A stretch of DNA of 64,000 nucleotides from Thuidium tamariscinum. Taxonomy: Eukaryota; Streptophyta; Bryopsida; Hypnales; Thuidiaceae. A program made the position numbers and the translations under genes. Positions 25,333 to 37,364 of the stretch are shown piece by piece. Positions within the stretch are counted from its first letter, which is position 1. The number at the start of each line of letters is the position of its first letter. The notes under the pieces were generated by a model. The model had not been told where the DNA came from and did no database searches. It saw only the letters and a list, made by a program, of their open reading frames with translations. The stretch lies in the NCBI GenBank assembly GCA_947034885.2, contig OX344753.2, positions 25,002,347-25,066,346 of the forward strand, read 5' to 3'.

Positions 25333-25550
25333 GAGGGTTGCTATTATGTAAGCCCATTAGCCTAGAAGGCTATATACCTATATTTTAGATGTCTATATTA
25401 TAGAAATTTTCTATGAATATCATCTAATTACGTTATAGATACCTATATTATAAGTTTTTAATATTATAAGCACCTTTAATGAAAGTAGGAAATCTACTTA
25501 TACATATATTGAATGCTCACATCCTTGCATTTTCATACTTATGTACTAGC
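25333..25550. mobile_element. G-family element, diverged copy
   Basis: It starts GGTTGCTATTATGTAAGCCC, like 8885-8904, and shares ACTATATACCTATATT-type words and a closing GCTCACAT with that copy. The ends are degraded. Confidence 0.4.
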
Positions 25551-25915
25551 ATCATTGAATTTGATTATTGAATTTGGATCATGGTCTTTCTGTATTGGAG
25601 ATTGAATGATTGTCTTGAAATTGTTTTAAAAATAAATAAAGGTTTGATTTAGAGTTTTTAAAGTTCTTAAACTAAATCCAATAAAATGTTCCAAAATCTA
25701 TGTGGTGTCCATTCTTCTCCTTGTATAAAGAGAATCCCTTCATATTTAAGCCTTGATTTTAAAAAAATTTGTTCACATAAAAACACATGTCTATTTTTTA
25801 CTTTTGAAATTTCAATATGAACTAGTGTGCTATATACCATTGCCATAATCAAAATCAAAGTAAAAATAGTTTTTTAATTTTTTTAACCATTAAAAATCCG
25901 AAATTCAATAACTTT

Positions 25916-27773
25916 CACTACAAAAAAACAAGGGTATAATTGACTAAATGTCATTCTTTAAATGACTATGATTCTATTATCACCATCTTTTTCAACCTTG
26001 AATGAAAAATGGATGAAAAATGGATGAGAAAGACAAGCAAATTTTCAAGAAAAGGAAGGCAACTGCCCATTTTCAAGGAATTTTTACTAATGTAGAATTG
26101 TGGATGTTCATATCAGCCAATTATGCAGTCTTCCTATAGTCATGATATAGTTTGGATGTTGCTGACGTAGACATCAAGGTCAACAAATTATGTAGTCATT
26201 CTATAGTCATGAAGCAGTTTGAGTGTTGCTAACGTGAATGTCCACGTCAGAGTCATGTAAGTCATTGTGAAGTCATTATATAATCATTTTGAAGTTGTGA
26301 TAGAGTTTTTTTGCTATTCAAGTGGATTGCCATGTGGCAAGTCATTCCATAGTCATTCCTAAGTGACATGGACTTAAAATTCAAGTTATTCTCCAAAGAT
26401 GTAGAAAGTCATTTTCTTGTATTTTCAAATTGCAGCAATATATGCAAAGAAGGTTGTATTGACAATTGTACAAGAAGTAATCATTTTACAATCACATATG
26501 AATACATTCAAAGTTCCACAATGATACGCTATATGCCATACACAATATACAATACACCATATGCCATACATCATTTCAAAATCCACTTAGTATGTGGATA
26601 GGAATAGATGATATGACAAGCCTTTTATATGAGATGAATAGTAGGCAAGACAAAACTTGTGGAATATGTAAAACACTGAAATTGTATTATAAGTAATATT
26701 TTAAACCTCATTGACGCATTAATAGACTAACTTTTTTCAAAAAACTTTGAACTAATTAAAGTTGGGGAATCAATCTCACTTTCATCTCTAAAAATTTGTT
26801 TTAATAGATTTTAAGCTTCTAATCAAAAGTTATAAACAAATTTGCTGAAAAGTTTGGAAAATATTGGCATCTAGGAAGAATACTTAGCTCAGGCACCTAT
26901 TTGACTTTCCCCAAATAAAGATATATGCAGTTATCCTTAAATCCCCTCATTTCATATAAAGAAAGTGCGACAATGAATTTACAAGATTTTTGCAAATAGC
27001 ATAATGAATCATAATGTATAAGGTGCCAAAGTAGTAATAGAGTAGCTGTGTAGTAGTCCAAAACTTTTGAGTAGTCATTTGGCATTTACAAGAAGTCATT
27101 TTGTAGTAGAACCCAAGTGATGGTGATGGTGTTTGTACAAGGGAAAAATGGGACTTTACAAATGTCATTGGATTCATCCAAATACCTTACTATATGTTTA
27201 TTGGGACCCCTAGTAATTCAAATGTGAATGATATGAAGTGTTCAAAAGTAGTGCATTGACAATGGTATACATTTTCAGAAGTCATTATTGACATAATGGC
27301 ATATCAATAGGAATTTGAACAAATCATACAAATGGATCCTAAGGGAGAAAATTTTAGATGCTAATAAAGACAAAGGCCACTTGCAATGCATCATTTTAGA
27401 AAAAAGACAAAAATATTCTATTGGAAAAAATATTAAAAAGAAAATGAAAGAGATAAACAAGGAGTAGAAAAATTGGAAAGACTAAAAGAAAAGTTATTAG
27501 CTCAAAAAAGGTATTAGGGTATGAATGCTTAAAAATCCTAAACTAGATGAGCACAATTACATCCTAGTAATTTGAAAATGATTACATCGACAACAATGAT
27601 TGCAAAATGACTAGAAAATGGGGATATAAATTCAATGACTTGTCTACAATGACTACATCAACAACAATGATTGCAAAATGATTAGAAAATGACTTGAAAA
27701 TGACTATTTTGCAATTATTGTTGTTGGTGTAGTCATTGTAGACAAGTCATTTATACCCCATTTTCTTATAGTA
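25916..27773. mobile_element. CACTA-like element, non-autonomous
   Basis: The left end reads CACTACAAAAAAACAAGG followed by GTATAATTGACTAAATG. The right end is the near complement, finishing CCCCATTTTCTTATAGTA. Both termini carry many copies of AGTCATT/AATGACT in varied spacing (for example 26177-26350, 27070-27110, 27590-27750), as expected for the subterminal binding repeats of plant En/Spm elements. No transposase is seen. The right half ends in a strong foldback (27608-27773). The 3-bp flanks (TTT and CTT) match at two of three positions. Confidence 0.6.
27608..27773. repeat. Foldback with CACTA-type ends
   Basis: From 27608, GACTAGAAAATGGGG and ATGACTTGTCTACAATGACT are repeated in inverse orientation up to 27773 (AGTCATTGTAGACAAGTCAT, CCCCATTTTC). 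The arms are about 75 bp with a short loop near 27695-27705. It may be a solo CACTA terminus duplicated in inverse orientation. Confidence 0.65.
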
Positions 27774-27787
27774 CTTACCCATCTTAA

Positions 27788-28362
27788 CCCATTAAGGACC
27801 GTGGTTGATTTAGGAGGCGGACGTAGTTTTTGAACACAATTCTCAAAAAGTGCAATTTTCTACCTTTTTAAAAGATGTAATCCTAGATTGGATTGAATAA
27901 ATGAGTACCATGGGTTAAGTCCTTGAACCACACAAAAAATAAAAGTGATCCAACGGTTCATGTCTTTGTAATTACTCTTCAAACATTGATGTATCATAAA
28001 CACCCTTTGGCATTGGTTATAGTTAGGGTTTGCTACAATTGGGTATAGATTTGAATATATTGTCCATAAATTGACCAAAACCTTTGAATTTATTATTTCA
28101 AACACACATATAATTGTCCTTTCCATAAAATATGCATTTTTCATTGAAAATTCCAATATGAAAGGTTGGACCATTTCAAGTTTGGCCAAGCACAACTCAC
28201 TCATTTTTGCGCACATTCTCTTGAAATTGGTTTTGTTAGATGCGCATAAAGACACTCTAAATGCGTTCTTCTCTAAGTTTTTTGAGATCAAATGCTCTAC
28301 AAATTGTAGGAGACAAAAAGTCCTCAAATCAACCCAAAAGGGGTCGACCGGTCCTTAATGGG
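27788..28362. mobile_element. D-family TTAA element, copy 1 (complete)
   Basis: The terminal repeats are CCCATTAAGGACCG and CGGTCCTTAATGGG, bordered by TTAA at 27784-27787 and 28363-28366. Length is 575 bp. The minus-strand frame at 27860-28327 (155 codons) crosses it but matches no transposase. It lies between two CACTA-type right termini. Confidence 0.85.
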
Positions 28363-28448
28363 TTAAGAGCAAAATTTCTTAGCATAGCCCTACCAAAGAC
28401 TCTATAGTGATTCTTAAGTTGCATAGTAGTGAAGCGCAGTTACATCCT

Positions 28449-29050
28449 TGAGGAGTTCACTTAGTGTATCTATAATAGATCATGTGCAAACAAGTGATTT
28501 TTTGACTCCTAATATATATACCTTTTAATAAACTATAATTTCAACCTATAATTTTGAGCTTTGTCTAATAATGACTATAGATTTCTATTGTCAAAAATTC
28601 CCAACTCAAATAATGTACAAAATGATTTCTAGAATAAGTTGAAAAATGAACTAAAATGGCACAATTTTCAACTCAAATATTTACTAAGTAAACATTTAGA
28701 TGACCATTGCATCAACAATCAAGAAAAATGGGCTTTCAATAGAGTTATTTTTAGAATTTTTTTTAATTTTTTAGACAATTTTTTCTTATATAAAATAGGG
28801 GTGTGAAAGTTATTTTCAGCTCTACAATGTATTTTTTTACTTCAAAATTTTATAATCAATTATATTTGATAGATACAAATATTAAAGATTCAAAACATAA
28901 ATTTTAAAGTAGAAAAATCTATTCATATTTATTTTAATTTACTTTTATTTTAATTTAGTTTACTTTTAATTTTAAGACATAAAATGAGAGGTCTAAAATT
29001 TGATTATATGTGACTTATTATAATACTCTAAGTGAACTCCCCAGGGTTGC
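28449..29050. mobile_element. K element with 7-9 bp near-duplicated flank
   Basis: The inverted ends are CCTTGAGGAGTTCACTTAG and CTAAGTGAACTCCCCAGG. The flanks are GTTACAT and GTTGCAT, a plausible 7-bp or longer target duplication with one change, which would fit hAT or Mutator-type elements. The interior is AT-rich and non-coding. Coordinates are good to a few bases. Confidence 0.5.
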
Positions 29051-29258
29051 ATCCCAATAATTTGAGAATGATTGTTTTCCATCTCATGCCCATCTTTAGA
29101 GCAAAAAATTGCAACATGGCTCTATAAAAGACCTTACAATGATTTTAGAGTCACACAATAGTGAAGGACAGTTGCATTCTAGTAGCCTTGGAATGATTCC
29201 CATCCACATTAGTAAGTTGCCTTATCCGCCCTTGGCCTAAGAAATGGAGGCAACGACG

Positions 29259-30068
29259 CTAGTTTGTGAGCCTAAAAGTATGAGCTTGAGAGTTGTGAGC
29301 GTAAGTTTTGTGAGCCCATAGAATTAACCAAAAAAACTTTGAATTTTTTAGGCGCAAAGAAAAGAAAAGAAAAGAAAACCATTTAAAAAAAGTCTATTTA
29401 TAGTAAAATTTCAGCCCCATGACCGTGGACCTATGACCATGGACTTGTGACTGTGGAAGTGTGGTTAACATATTTTAAAATTTCAAACCCTACTATCTTC
29501 AAAAGGCCTTCCAATACCTCCCAAAAGAAATTTGAAATGTTGAATTTTTTTTAAGGTCCAAAATCTAGAATCCAACAAGGAGTTTTCTAGGGTGATGGAG
29601 TCTATTGGGGAAAAAAAAAAGAGTTTTTTTTTTTTTTTCCCTTGACTTTATCACCTTCAAATTGTTCTCTTGGTACCAAGAGAACGGTTTGAAGGGTGAA
29701 AAGTTGCAACAAAAGTGAACTAGTGACATAGTCGCAAAAAAACAAAAAAAATTTGAAAAAATGAAGAAAAAAGTTTTGAGAGCTCCAAAGCCCTCTACCT
29801 CAAAAAACCCTCTCGATATGAAGAGGGGTTTTGGAGAATGATGGAGTTGCAAAAAAAATTTGAAAAATAAAAAAACTTGAAAAAAACTTGAATTTTTTAA
29901 TATTGAAAAAAAGAGTTTTGAAAGTCACATATTTCAAATTCCACAAGGGGGTTACTAGCTATAAATCCTAAATTCTCAAGGCATAGTAATAGGTCCACAT
30001 CCAAAAAATCATTAAAAATTTCATTAGAAATTCTAGGCTCACAGGCTTACGCTTGTAGGCTCACAAAA
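29259..30068. mobile_element. G-family element, long copy
   Basis: The left end has TTTGTGAGCC, then repeated GTGAGC words. The right end has AGGCTCACAGGCTTACGC and AGGCTCACAAAATAGC. The interior contains homopolymer-rich tracts (29610-29640, 29735-29900) and two short CTCTTGGTACCAAGAG palindromic stretches near 29668. Non-coding. Confidence 0.5.
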
Positions 30069-30394
30069 TAGCATCCCCGGAAATGGAGGTATGGCCTTCT
30101 TGTGACCCTTTAGTCATTTTCGAGTCGTAAAGTAATGAAAGTAAGTTGCAATTAATGACTATGCCATACTCATTAATGACTCTAGCATCCACATTGGATT
30201 TTCCCTTCCCTTTGTGCTCTTGTTGATAACAATCTGAATGGAAAAATGTAGATGAATCTTGTGGTCTGTCATGTCTTTATTTGCCAGTTGCACTCATGAT
30301 TGCAAAATGACTCGGACTAAGCAAATTTTGCTAGGCTAGTGCAATTATAGAGGTGCCAGTTATTGTTTAGTCATCCCGGACATTTAGTCATTCT

Positions 30395-30429
30395 TCTCCA
30401 GTCATTTATACCCAAGTTCTTTTGTAGTG
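30395..30429. mobile_element. Second CACTA-type right terminus
   Basis: The complement reads CACTACAAAAGAACTTGG followed by GTATAAATGACTGGA, nearly identical to the left end at 25916. Upstream DNA (30110-30390) has further AGTCATT words. So either the element is 25916-30429 with insertions, or two CACTA elements overlap. Confidence 0.6.
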
Positions 30430-31139
30430 GTTCTCACCGTGAGTCCAAATGTCACAAAACCAAGTCCATGCACTCCTCCTTACCAAAGGCTTTCCAATGG
30501 TACCAAGAATATGACTAGAGGACATTCAATCCAAGAGACTTCAATGTAAAAAACAAAATAAACAAACAAAACAAACACAAAACTTCTCTTAAGATATAGA
30601 TTTTTCTATATATATTTTTGAATCAAAGTGAATTACATTACTTCTTCTTGCAAAGAATGGTCAATATCATTCATCCCTATCACCCAAAAATCTAGTTTTG
30701 AGGCAATCTAAATATAAGACTGTAATTTTTGAGCACCCAAGGTGCATTTCTCATTCATTCAAATTTTTTGTAATTCATATTCTAGTTACTTGACATTAAA
30801 ATGGTATAAATCTCCAAAACTTCTCCAAACCCTTGTTTTCAATAATATTTACTAGGCCAAAGTGAAGGTGGAAGGCATCATATTCTTGAAGCAACTTTTA
30901 AGAGTTCAATGCCTTTTGGAGAAAGCCAAAATCATTGAAACAATTTTTGGTAAATTTTCATAGGAAGAGAAATAGAATTGGCATGACACCCAAGTTATTT
31001 CATATTTTTTGGACCTTTGTGGAATTAGTTATGAATTTTTGAAGTTGAATGACAATGGTTACTAGCACTGCCCCTTTTCTTGAAATTTACACAATGGATA
31101 TAGAGATAACAACAAAATGTACCTTTTTATTTTAGTGGT

Positions 31140-31600
31140 TGCTTTTAGAACAAACTATGGTAGAAGGACCTATAACTGATAAAGTAAGCACATGTCGATA
31201 TAATTTAGAGTAGTGCAAGGTATAATAATATTTTTAGAAGTGCATTGATAGAAATGATGGGGATTACAAGAAAAAATCATAATTTTATCTCTTGAACTAA
31301 AATTACCATGAATTTTGAAAGGCAAACTTTTGGGCTTGATTATTGATCAATACTTAGAGTCATTAAATTTTGATCATTTAAGAATTACTTTTTTGTTAAT
31401 TGTTTCCTACTTTCTTGCTCATTTATGTGTCATGAATTCATTGGTTCAAATCTTGAAAAGTACAAAAACATATACACCAAGAAGAAAATGAAAATCTATT
31501 TCAACCTTAGTTGAAATTATGATACCCTATTGATTGCCAATGGAGCGGCGTTTAAGAATGGGTCCCTCTACCATACCTTATTTTCATATTTTCATATTCT
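31140..31600. repeat. Dispersed repeat just upstream of AUG5, related to 46905-47215
   Basis: Ordered shared words include GATAAAGTAAGCACATGTCG / AATAAAATAAGCACATCTAG, GAATTTTGAAAGG / AAATTTTGAAAGG, and GAGAATGAGTCCCTCTACCAT / AAGAATGGGTCCCTCTACCAT at the end. This copy is about 150 bp longer inside. Its right end lies about 550 bp before the AUG5 start codon, so it borders or forms part of the promoter. Element type unknown. Confidence 0.55.
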
Positions 31601-32151
31601 CATATTTTCAGGGGCGATCTTTTCCTCCCCTTGGTACCTCTGTCGGTACACTATCATCCCACTTACAGATTCCTCACAGATATCATACTCCCGGGTACAC
31701 TGCAAATACTGCCACCGAACTGTCCCAAGCGAAAACGTACTTACGACTGAAAGGGGCCAGGCAGCGACAGACGGACGGATGTGGATCTCCGTCCGTCCGT
31801 CTTTCGTCCTTCAATATTCCATCCAAAACTCATTCACTTACAAACGCCTTCTTTCCCGCCTCCAGTTTCGTTCGGCAGGGCGGGGGACTCCAGCTTCCCA
31901 AATCGCAGGGCGCTTGACGTCGTGGTCGGGCTATGGCGGGCCCAACGTAGTTATCGTTGCCACTGAAATGCGTTTGAATGATTCGAGCAAGTCGTTCAAA
32001 AAATTTCAGGTTGATGGGATTGACATTGTGTTGCCAGTTAGGGCGTGGGCCGGGATCCGGTTCTTGGCGTTTGGGCGGCGTTGGTGGTATGGACGCGGCG
32101 ATGGAGATTTGGAGATGGATTGAAGGGATTTGAGGGGGAGGTCTAGAAGCG
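31601..32151 (+). promoter_or_regulatory. Probable promoter and 5' leader of AUG5
   Basis: GC rises sharply at about 31600. A small array of TTTTCATA words lies at 31577-31606. Open frames at 31530-32123 and 31534-31917 overlap one another, match no family and are probably GC-driven. No clear TATA box or splice signal fixes the transcript start. Confidence 0.35.
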
Positions 32152-35100
32152 ATGCAGGGCGGCAGCGGTGGTGGAAGTGGCGGTGCGCCGACTGCTGAAG
32201 CGATTATCGAATGGCTGCAGCAGGAAATGGGATACAGGGTGTCCCCATCGGCGGAGGCCTTGCGGAGGATTTGCAGGGGGAATATGATGTTGGTGTGGAA
32301 GTTTCTGTTGGACAGGGTGAAGTCGGACCAGACGGTGGAAAAGATTCGACGTAATATTCATGTGCATGGGAGTCCGTCGCGCGGTGGGAAACGTGAATTG
32401 AGGGAGGACGCGGGAGATGAGAAGGAGAGGGAGAAGGAGAAGGAGGTAGAGGTCGGAAAGAGTGAGCGATCGAATGTGGGGAAGAGTGTGAGGAGGTATA
32501 ATAAGAGCCGATCGAGGCCTGGCACGGGGGACAGGCCGAAGTCCAGGGAAGGTGTGGAGAGAGAAAGAGAGAAGGTGGCAGATAGTGAAGACTCCATTGA
32601 GAAAGCGTTGCGTGAGAGGGATGCGGCGGAGCAGGAGGTGGAGAAATTGAGATTGTCAGTGCAGCGCATAGGAAAAGACTTGAAAAGCCGCATGCTCGAT
32701 GTTTCGAAGGAAGAAATTGAACGCCAGCACGTTTCTGAAGAGAGAAATAATTCGAGGTGAGAGGATGATTCGCATTTATATAAACATTCCTTTTGAATTA
32801 TTGAAATGTGAATAACTTGATTGTTTGGTATTTTTGGATGATTTTGTTAGCTGGATGTCGGACTCCCGAGTGGTTGATTCTTACTGCAAGGGGTTGTAGA
32901 CACAAGCAGGTATTGCTCGAATCATATGACCAACGATCAGAACAGTCTACTCGCATATTTATGGAATACTGGAAGCGACTTCACGTTCATGTTGAGCATG
33001 CGAGAGATGCACAGAGAGGAAAGTCGGTTCCCTCTGACCTCGTCCAAGAACGTTTGCAAGGCAATGCGGATGCACATTCCTCGACATCAGCAACTGTGTC
33101 TGATGACAAACAAGTGTTACGGGAGACTTCTCAAGAGCGAAACATTCGTCAAGCGTGTGAAGTTCTCTCGTCTGCTTTACTGGATAGAATTAGAACCTCT
33201 TTTCCAGCATACGATGGTGCAAGCAGCCAGTCCGACGGGCAGCTGGAAGCTGCCAAGTTAAGCTTTGAAGTGGACGGGGACGGCATTCCCGAAGAAGTGA
33301 AAGATATTGCAGTGAATCTGTTGAAAAATCCACCTCTATTATTACTAGCCATGGCTGACTACACCAAGCGTGTTGTGGCCACTGTCGACTCTGAAACTGA
33401 GAAGATTGACGTACGAGCTGATGCTGAACGGCTTAGGTGCGTCTGATTTGTATTCTACATAGAGAACCGCTGAAGAGTTCTTGTTTCGCTGTGCTGGCTG
33501 ATGTTGAACCTTCATTTTGTTCAATATGAATTGCGCCAGATTTTTCGAATAAACATCACCAGCTTAGACTTCTAGAAGGCAGGGAGTTAGAGCTGCACAT
33601 TGAACACTCTCGGTATAATTTTCAAATAGGATAAGTTCCTAGGTCTTCTGCATTGTGTCACTGCCTCGTCGTTTATATTAATTTGTTCCGTCAGGAGTGC
33701 AGGTACAGGTATGAGAATAATAGGGTTCTCGAAGATATTTCAGCCGAAGTCGATGATCTGTTGAATGTGCACCGCCGTAATCCTAGGGGGAGCACTAAGG
33801 AAGCTAAAAATACCTTCAAACAACTTCGAGAAAGACAGGTTAATATTTGATTTCCTTTGCAAGCTCTAGACCATTCAGTTTAAGCATCAATACCTTGCAC
33901 AGATTGTCAACCTGTACTACTTGTGTTTTCACGGGCTTTTTCTGAACGCCTCAGTGGATTGCATGGGCTAGACTTACTCATCTGGTAGGTGGTGCTCATA
34001 ACTCACCGATCTCTTTTGCTAACCAAGTCTGTCATTGACAGAGGGCGCACGCGCATCAGTTCATGGCCACTGAGGATGCAGTGAACCAGGCTTCTGATGC
34101 TAAGAGACGAAGCGACGAGCTTATATTAAGGATTCATGATGTTGGTGGAGATTCCAGCGCTCCAACCACTGGTCCTCTTCGCCAACATGAAGTAAGACGC
34201 TTATTCGGCTTTCGATTATGGTCACCCTTGTCTTTGCACGCGCATTACCTGGTATCGTAATTCTGATCTGTAGCACTGACACGCAGAATCCTTCTACTTC
34301 TGTGCTTTGCAGTTAGAGGTGTGGGCAAAGGAAAGAGAGCTGGCAGGAGCTCGAGCAAGTGTAAATACTCTTACAGCAGAGGTTCAGCGCCTCCATAAGT
34401 TATGTGAAGAGCGCAGAAAAGCAGAAGAGGCACTCCGTCAGAAGTGGAAAAGGATAGAAGAATTTGACTCCAGGCGTTTGGGATTGGAAGCTATTTATAC
34501 AGCCCTTCTCCGTGCCAACATGGTACGTATATATATATTCCTGTTTTGTGATTCTTCGCGCTTGAATGGAGATTCAGCAGATCGATATAAAGCAGTTAAA
34601 TGTAATGTAATTGTCTGAATATGGGAATGATGAATACAGCCTTGGCAGACAAATGTTGCTTAGAAATGCGTAGTGTCTATTTGCTCGTGCTTTTATTCTA
34701 TTTCAAGCCTGTCAAGTAGTGAATGCGACTGCTGGAATTGATGAATAAGGTCGACTGTTGTTTCAGGCAGCAGCGGCTGCATGGGAGCATCACTCAAGGG
34801 CATCTAGGGAGCAATCGGCAAGCACAATTGTTCCTATATGCGAGTCTCTGCAAAACAAGTCCAACGCCGCCCGTGATATCATAGAGAGGGAACTTTCTGC
34901 GTTTCAAAGGGGTCCCGATAATCGCTTGTATATGATGCCAGCTTTCTCTAAGGTAATGCATTTTATCCTGAAATTCAGCCAAGGAGATCATAGTAACGAG
35001 TTGTCTTTAGAAATTTGCTTGTGAGGTGGAAGATATTCCTCTGAACTAGAGCTAATGACTCACTTGTTTTGAATTTTATCAGGGCCTTTTAGAGGGAATG

Positions 35101-36429
35101 ATGACGAATACTGCGAGCGGGGCTGAAGCTATTGCTGCCGCTGAGAGGAGCGCTGACTTGCTCACCGCGAGGGCAGCAAGTGGAGATCCATCCGCCATCC
35201 CTTCGATTTGCCGCATTTCAGCAGCGACACATTATTCTTCTGGTATTTTTAAGACCTCACTCATTGCACCTTTCAAATTCCTTCCTTCGTTTCGATGTGT
35301 AGAACGCTCAGTACTTTCTATTATATTAGTAGGTTATCTGGCAGTGGAAACTACGTCTTGAAGACCTTGAATTTACTGAATCATGATATATTATCCAGCA
35401 TGATTGTCATCGTTATTTCTACACTGCGTCGATAGCTAAATTTTTCTAGTTTTCTCCTTGAGTTGATTCACTTTTTACGGGCTGAGGAGATGTCAATGCA
35501 TGTTTCAGGATCTTTTCACATTCTTAGATCTATGTACTTGCTGCAGGAGAGGGTGGGGACTTTGGGTTAGCACAGATTGTTGACTCTTTGCGGTTTTTTC
35601 TCCGACCTGGTGGGACTTCTGCGAACCTAATAGAGGATCTTGCTAAAGCAGTGAATCAAGTGCAGACCTTGAAGGATCTCCTCAAAAGTGGTCGTGGCCT
35701 GCTGGCTGCCGCTAGTTCATCGATACCAGAGTATGAGAGGTAATTATGTCTTTCATGTTTCGGTGGCTTGCAGATAGCACAGTAAGGCCTATCCAATGCA
35801 TTTAACTTTTGTCTTTGTTTGTGTAATCAACAGGACCGTGGCATTCTGCACTGAGAAGTCAGCTGAGGAAGATAAAACTGCCCTAGAGGTGTGGCTGCCA
35901 GAGCTCAAGAGTGCAGTTCAAGAGGCTCAACGATGCTTGGAAGACTGCAAGCGTGTACGTGGTCTGGTGAGTATCCAAATTTCTTCATTTGGCTTTAGGG
36001 TGTACATGTCTGAGGAAGATCTGGGTATTTGATGCACTGCAATTCCATCAGGTTTCCCATCATATCTGGAATATTCATTTCTTGCAAGGCATGCCAAAGT
36101 CACGCTTGAGCACCTCAACAAATGGATCTTGTATTTGATGCTAAGTTTCGGATTTAGAGTCCAAATATATCAATAAGCACATATTTTTACTGCAAATTTT
36201 GCGACTCACTACATATTTTAATCAATCACTAGCACCAGAGATAATGTGCATTCCTGTCTTGGAACTAATCTATGAAGTGCTCCTTGCACTTACGCAGGTT
36301 GATGAGTGGTGGGAACAGCCTGCAGCTAGTGTGGTTGATTGGGTGACTGTTGATGGCCAAAACGTTGGTGCATGGCTGGCTCTGGTGAAACAACTCCAGA
36401 CAACCTTCTACGAGAAACAACTATTGTAA
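32152..36429 (+). CDS. AUG5: AUGMIN subunit 5 (HAUS5-like), ten exons
   Basis: The augmin complex recruits gamma-tubulin to existing microtubules for branching nucleation in spindle, phragmoplast and cortex. Exons: 32152-32756, 32900-33436, 33703-33838, 34042-34191, 34313-34522, 34767-34952, 35083-35242, 35547-35739, 35834-35966, 36298-36429; all GT...AG, giving about 813 residues (Arabidopsis is close to 800). The N-terminal block [14 protein letters not shown] and [19 protein letters not shown] is typical of plant AUG5. A charged, disordered stretch (about 80-145) and coiled coils follow. Later landmarks are TRERNIR-like [64 protein letters not shown] and the C-terminal [20 protein letters not shown]. 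The start is the first ATG, followed by a glycine-rich leader. All ten exons stay open, so it looks functional. Confidence 0.95.
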
Positions 36430-37062
36430 GATGTTTAAATCGGGATTATTTTACAATACTCGAAGAACAGCAGAATCGGCTCCAAAGAATCTCCAGCCTC
36501 ATGCTGAAGTGGCGGACTGCGAACAACCAACACCGTCGTTAAATGCACTTCGCTGCGCTTGTGAATAGTACACCGGTACTGTGTTATCATCTCAGGTCCT
36601 CCTGTGGAAGCCCAAAGTGTTGATGAATACTGATTTCCACTTGATCGTGGGTAATTCTCAGAGTGCTTACCAAAAGCTATGTCTCATCTCCAGGCATGTC
36701 ATTCCAACGAAGCGTAGTTGTACATGTTTCGGAGCTTTGGAGCAAGTTCATTATACATGAATATATCTGCATTCGTGCCATGAGTGGTCTCAGAAGCGAA
36801 GGTTATTATTGTGGTGAATGATTTGTTAAAACATCAAATTTAAGTATTGGCCAGTTCATTTCACTGTTCGCTAGGTCGAACCAGTTCCTGCTGATTGAGG
36901 TGATTGAGGTGGTGGACATTATGTTATTGATCGTGTTCACATTCGTAGTGGCTTTTTCATTCATATTTTCTGTGAAACAGACTTATGCCCTTTTACTTTT
37001 ACAAACGACCTAACTCAACCAGAGTGTTCATGAACGTGTTCTTCATTTGTGATTGTGGAATT

Positions 37063-37073
37063 ATCCCATATCG
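37063..37073 (+). promoter_or_regulatory. Upstream sequence element (USE) of the U2 gene
   Basis: ATCCCATATCG matches the plant snRNA USE (RTCCCACATCG) with one change. It ends 28 bases before the TATA motif. The wide spacing fits plant snRNA genes read by RNA polymerase II. Confidence 0.8.
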
Positions 37074-37101
37074 TTTGTGGCGCGTACCGCCCAACTTGGG
37101 A

Positions 37102-37107
37102 TATATA
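37102..37107 (+). promoter_or_regulatory. TATA box of the U2 gene
   Basis: TATATA lies about 28 bp before the U2 start, the normal position in plant snRNA genes. Confidence 0.75.
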
Positions 37108-37132
37108 GAGGCTGGGGTTAGCTCAGTAAAAT

Positions 37133-37330
37133 ATATCTTTCTCGGCCTTTTGGCTAAGATCAAGTGTAGTATCTGTTCTTATCAGTTTAATATCTGATAC
37201 GGGGGTCATCGATCCCCATGATATTAATCTAATTTTTCCGCGGGTGCGGGTCCATCCGGTAGCTTGCTGCCCGGACCCGCGCGCGTCGCCTTGGTATTGC
37301 ACTACCTCCTTGGCTGGCGCAGCCCTACTC
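37133..37330 (+). ncRNA. U2: U2 spliceosomal snRNA
   Basis: U2 pairs with the intron branch site in the spliceosome. The 5' region, from ATATCTTTCTCGGCC through AAGATCAAGTGTAGTATCTG, is almost identical to other plant U2 RNAs. The branch-site pairing sequence GTAGTA is at 37166-37171. Stem-loop II holds GGGGTCATCGATCCCC. The Sm site AATTTTTC is at 37231-37238. Stem-loop III pairs GCGGGTCC (37246-37253) with GGACCCGC (37273-37280), and stem-loop IV pairs GCGTCGCC with GGCTGGCGC. The 3' end is estimated. Promoter elements and a 3' box suggest a working gene. It lies about 700 bp after AUG5 on the same strand but has its own promoter. Confidence 0.95.
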
Positions 37331-37364
37331 CTCTCCGGAGGAACCCAAATCAAACCCTAAATCG

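Noticed and set aside
25960-27780. AGTCATT repeats as a CRISPR array
   Set aside because: Units are short, irregularly spaced and in a plant genome; they fit CACTA subterminal repeats.
27860-28327. 155-codon minus-strand frame inside D copy 1 as a transposase
   Set aside because: No DDE-type motif or similarity that I recognise, and the matching part of D copy 2 is not open in the same way.
31530-32123. 197- and 127-codon frames upstream of AUG5
   Set aside because: Overlapping frames in GC-rich leader DNA with no family match or splice link to AUG5.
32358-32693. Serine-rich minus-strand frame over AUG5 exon 1
   Set aside because: Antisense shadow of the charged AUG5 segment.
37110-37136. 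tRNA-like text GGGGTTAGCTCAGTAAAA before U2
   Set aside because: It resembles a tRNA A box, but no anticodon arm or B box follows; the sequence runs straight into U2.
37352-37360. AAACCCTAA telo-box after U2
   Set aside because: It is downstream of U2 and far from any start codon in a suitable direction; treated as chance.
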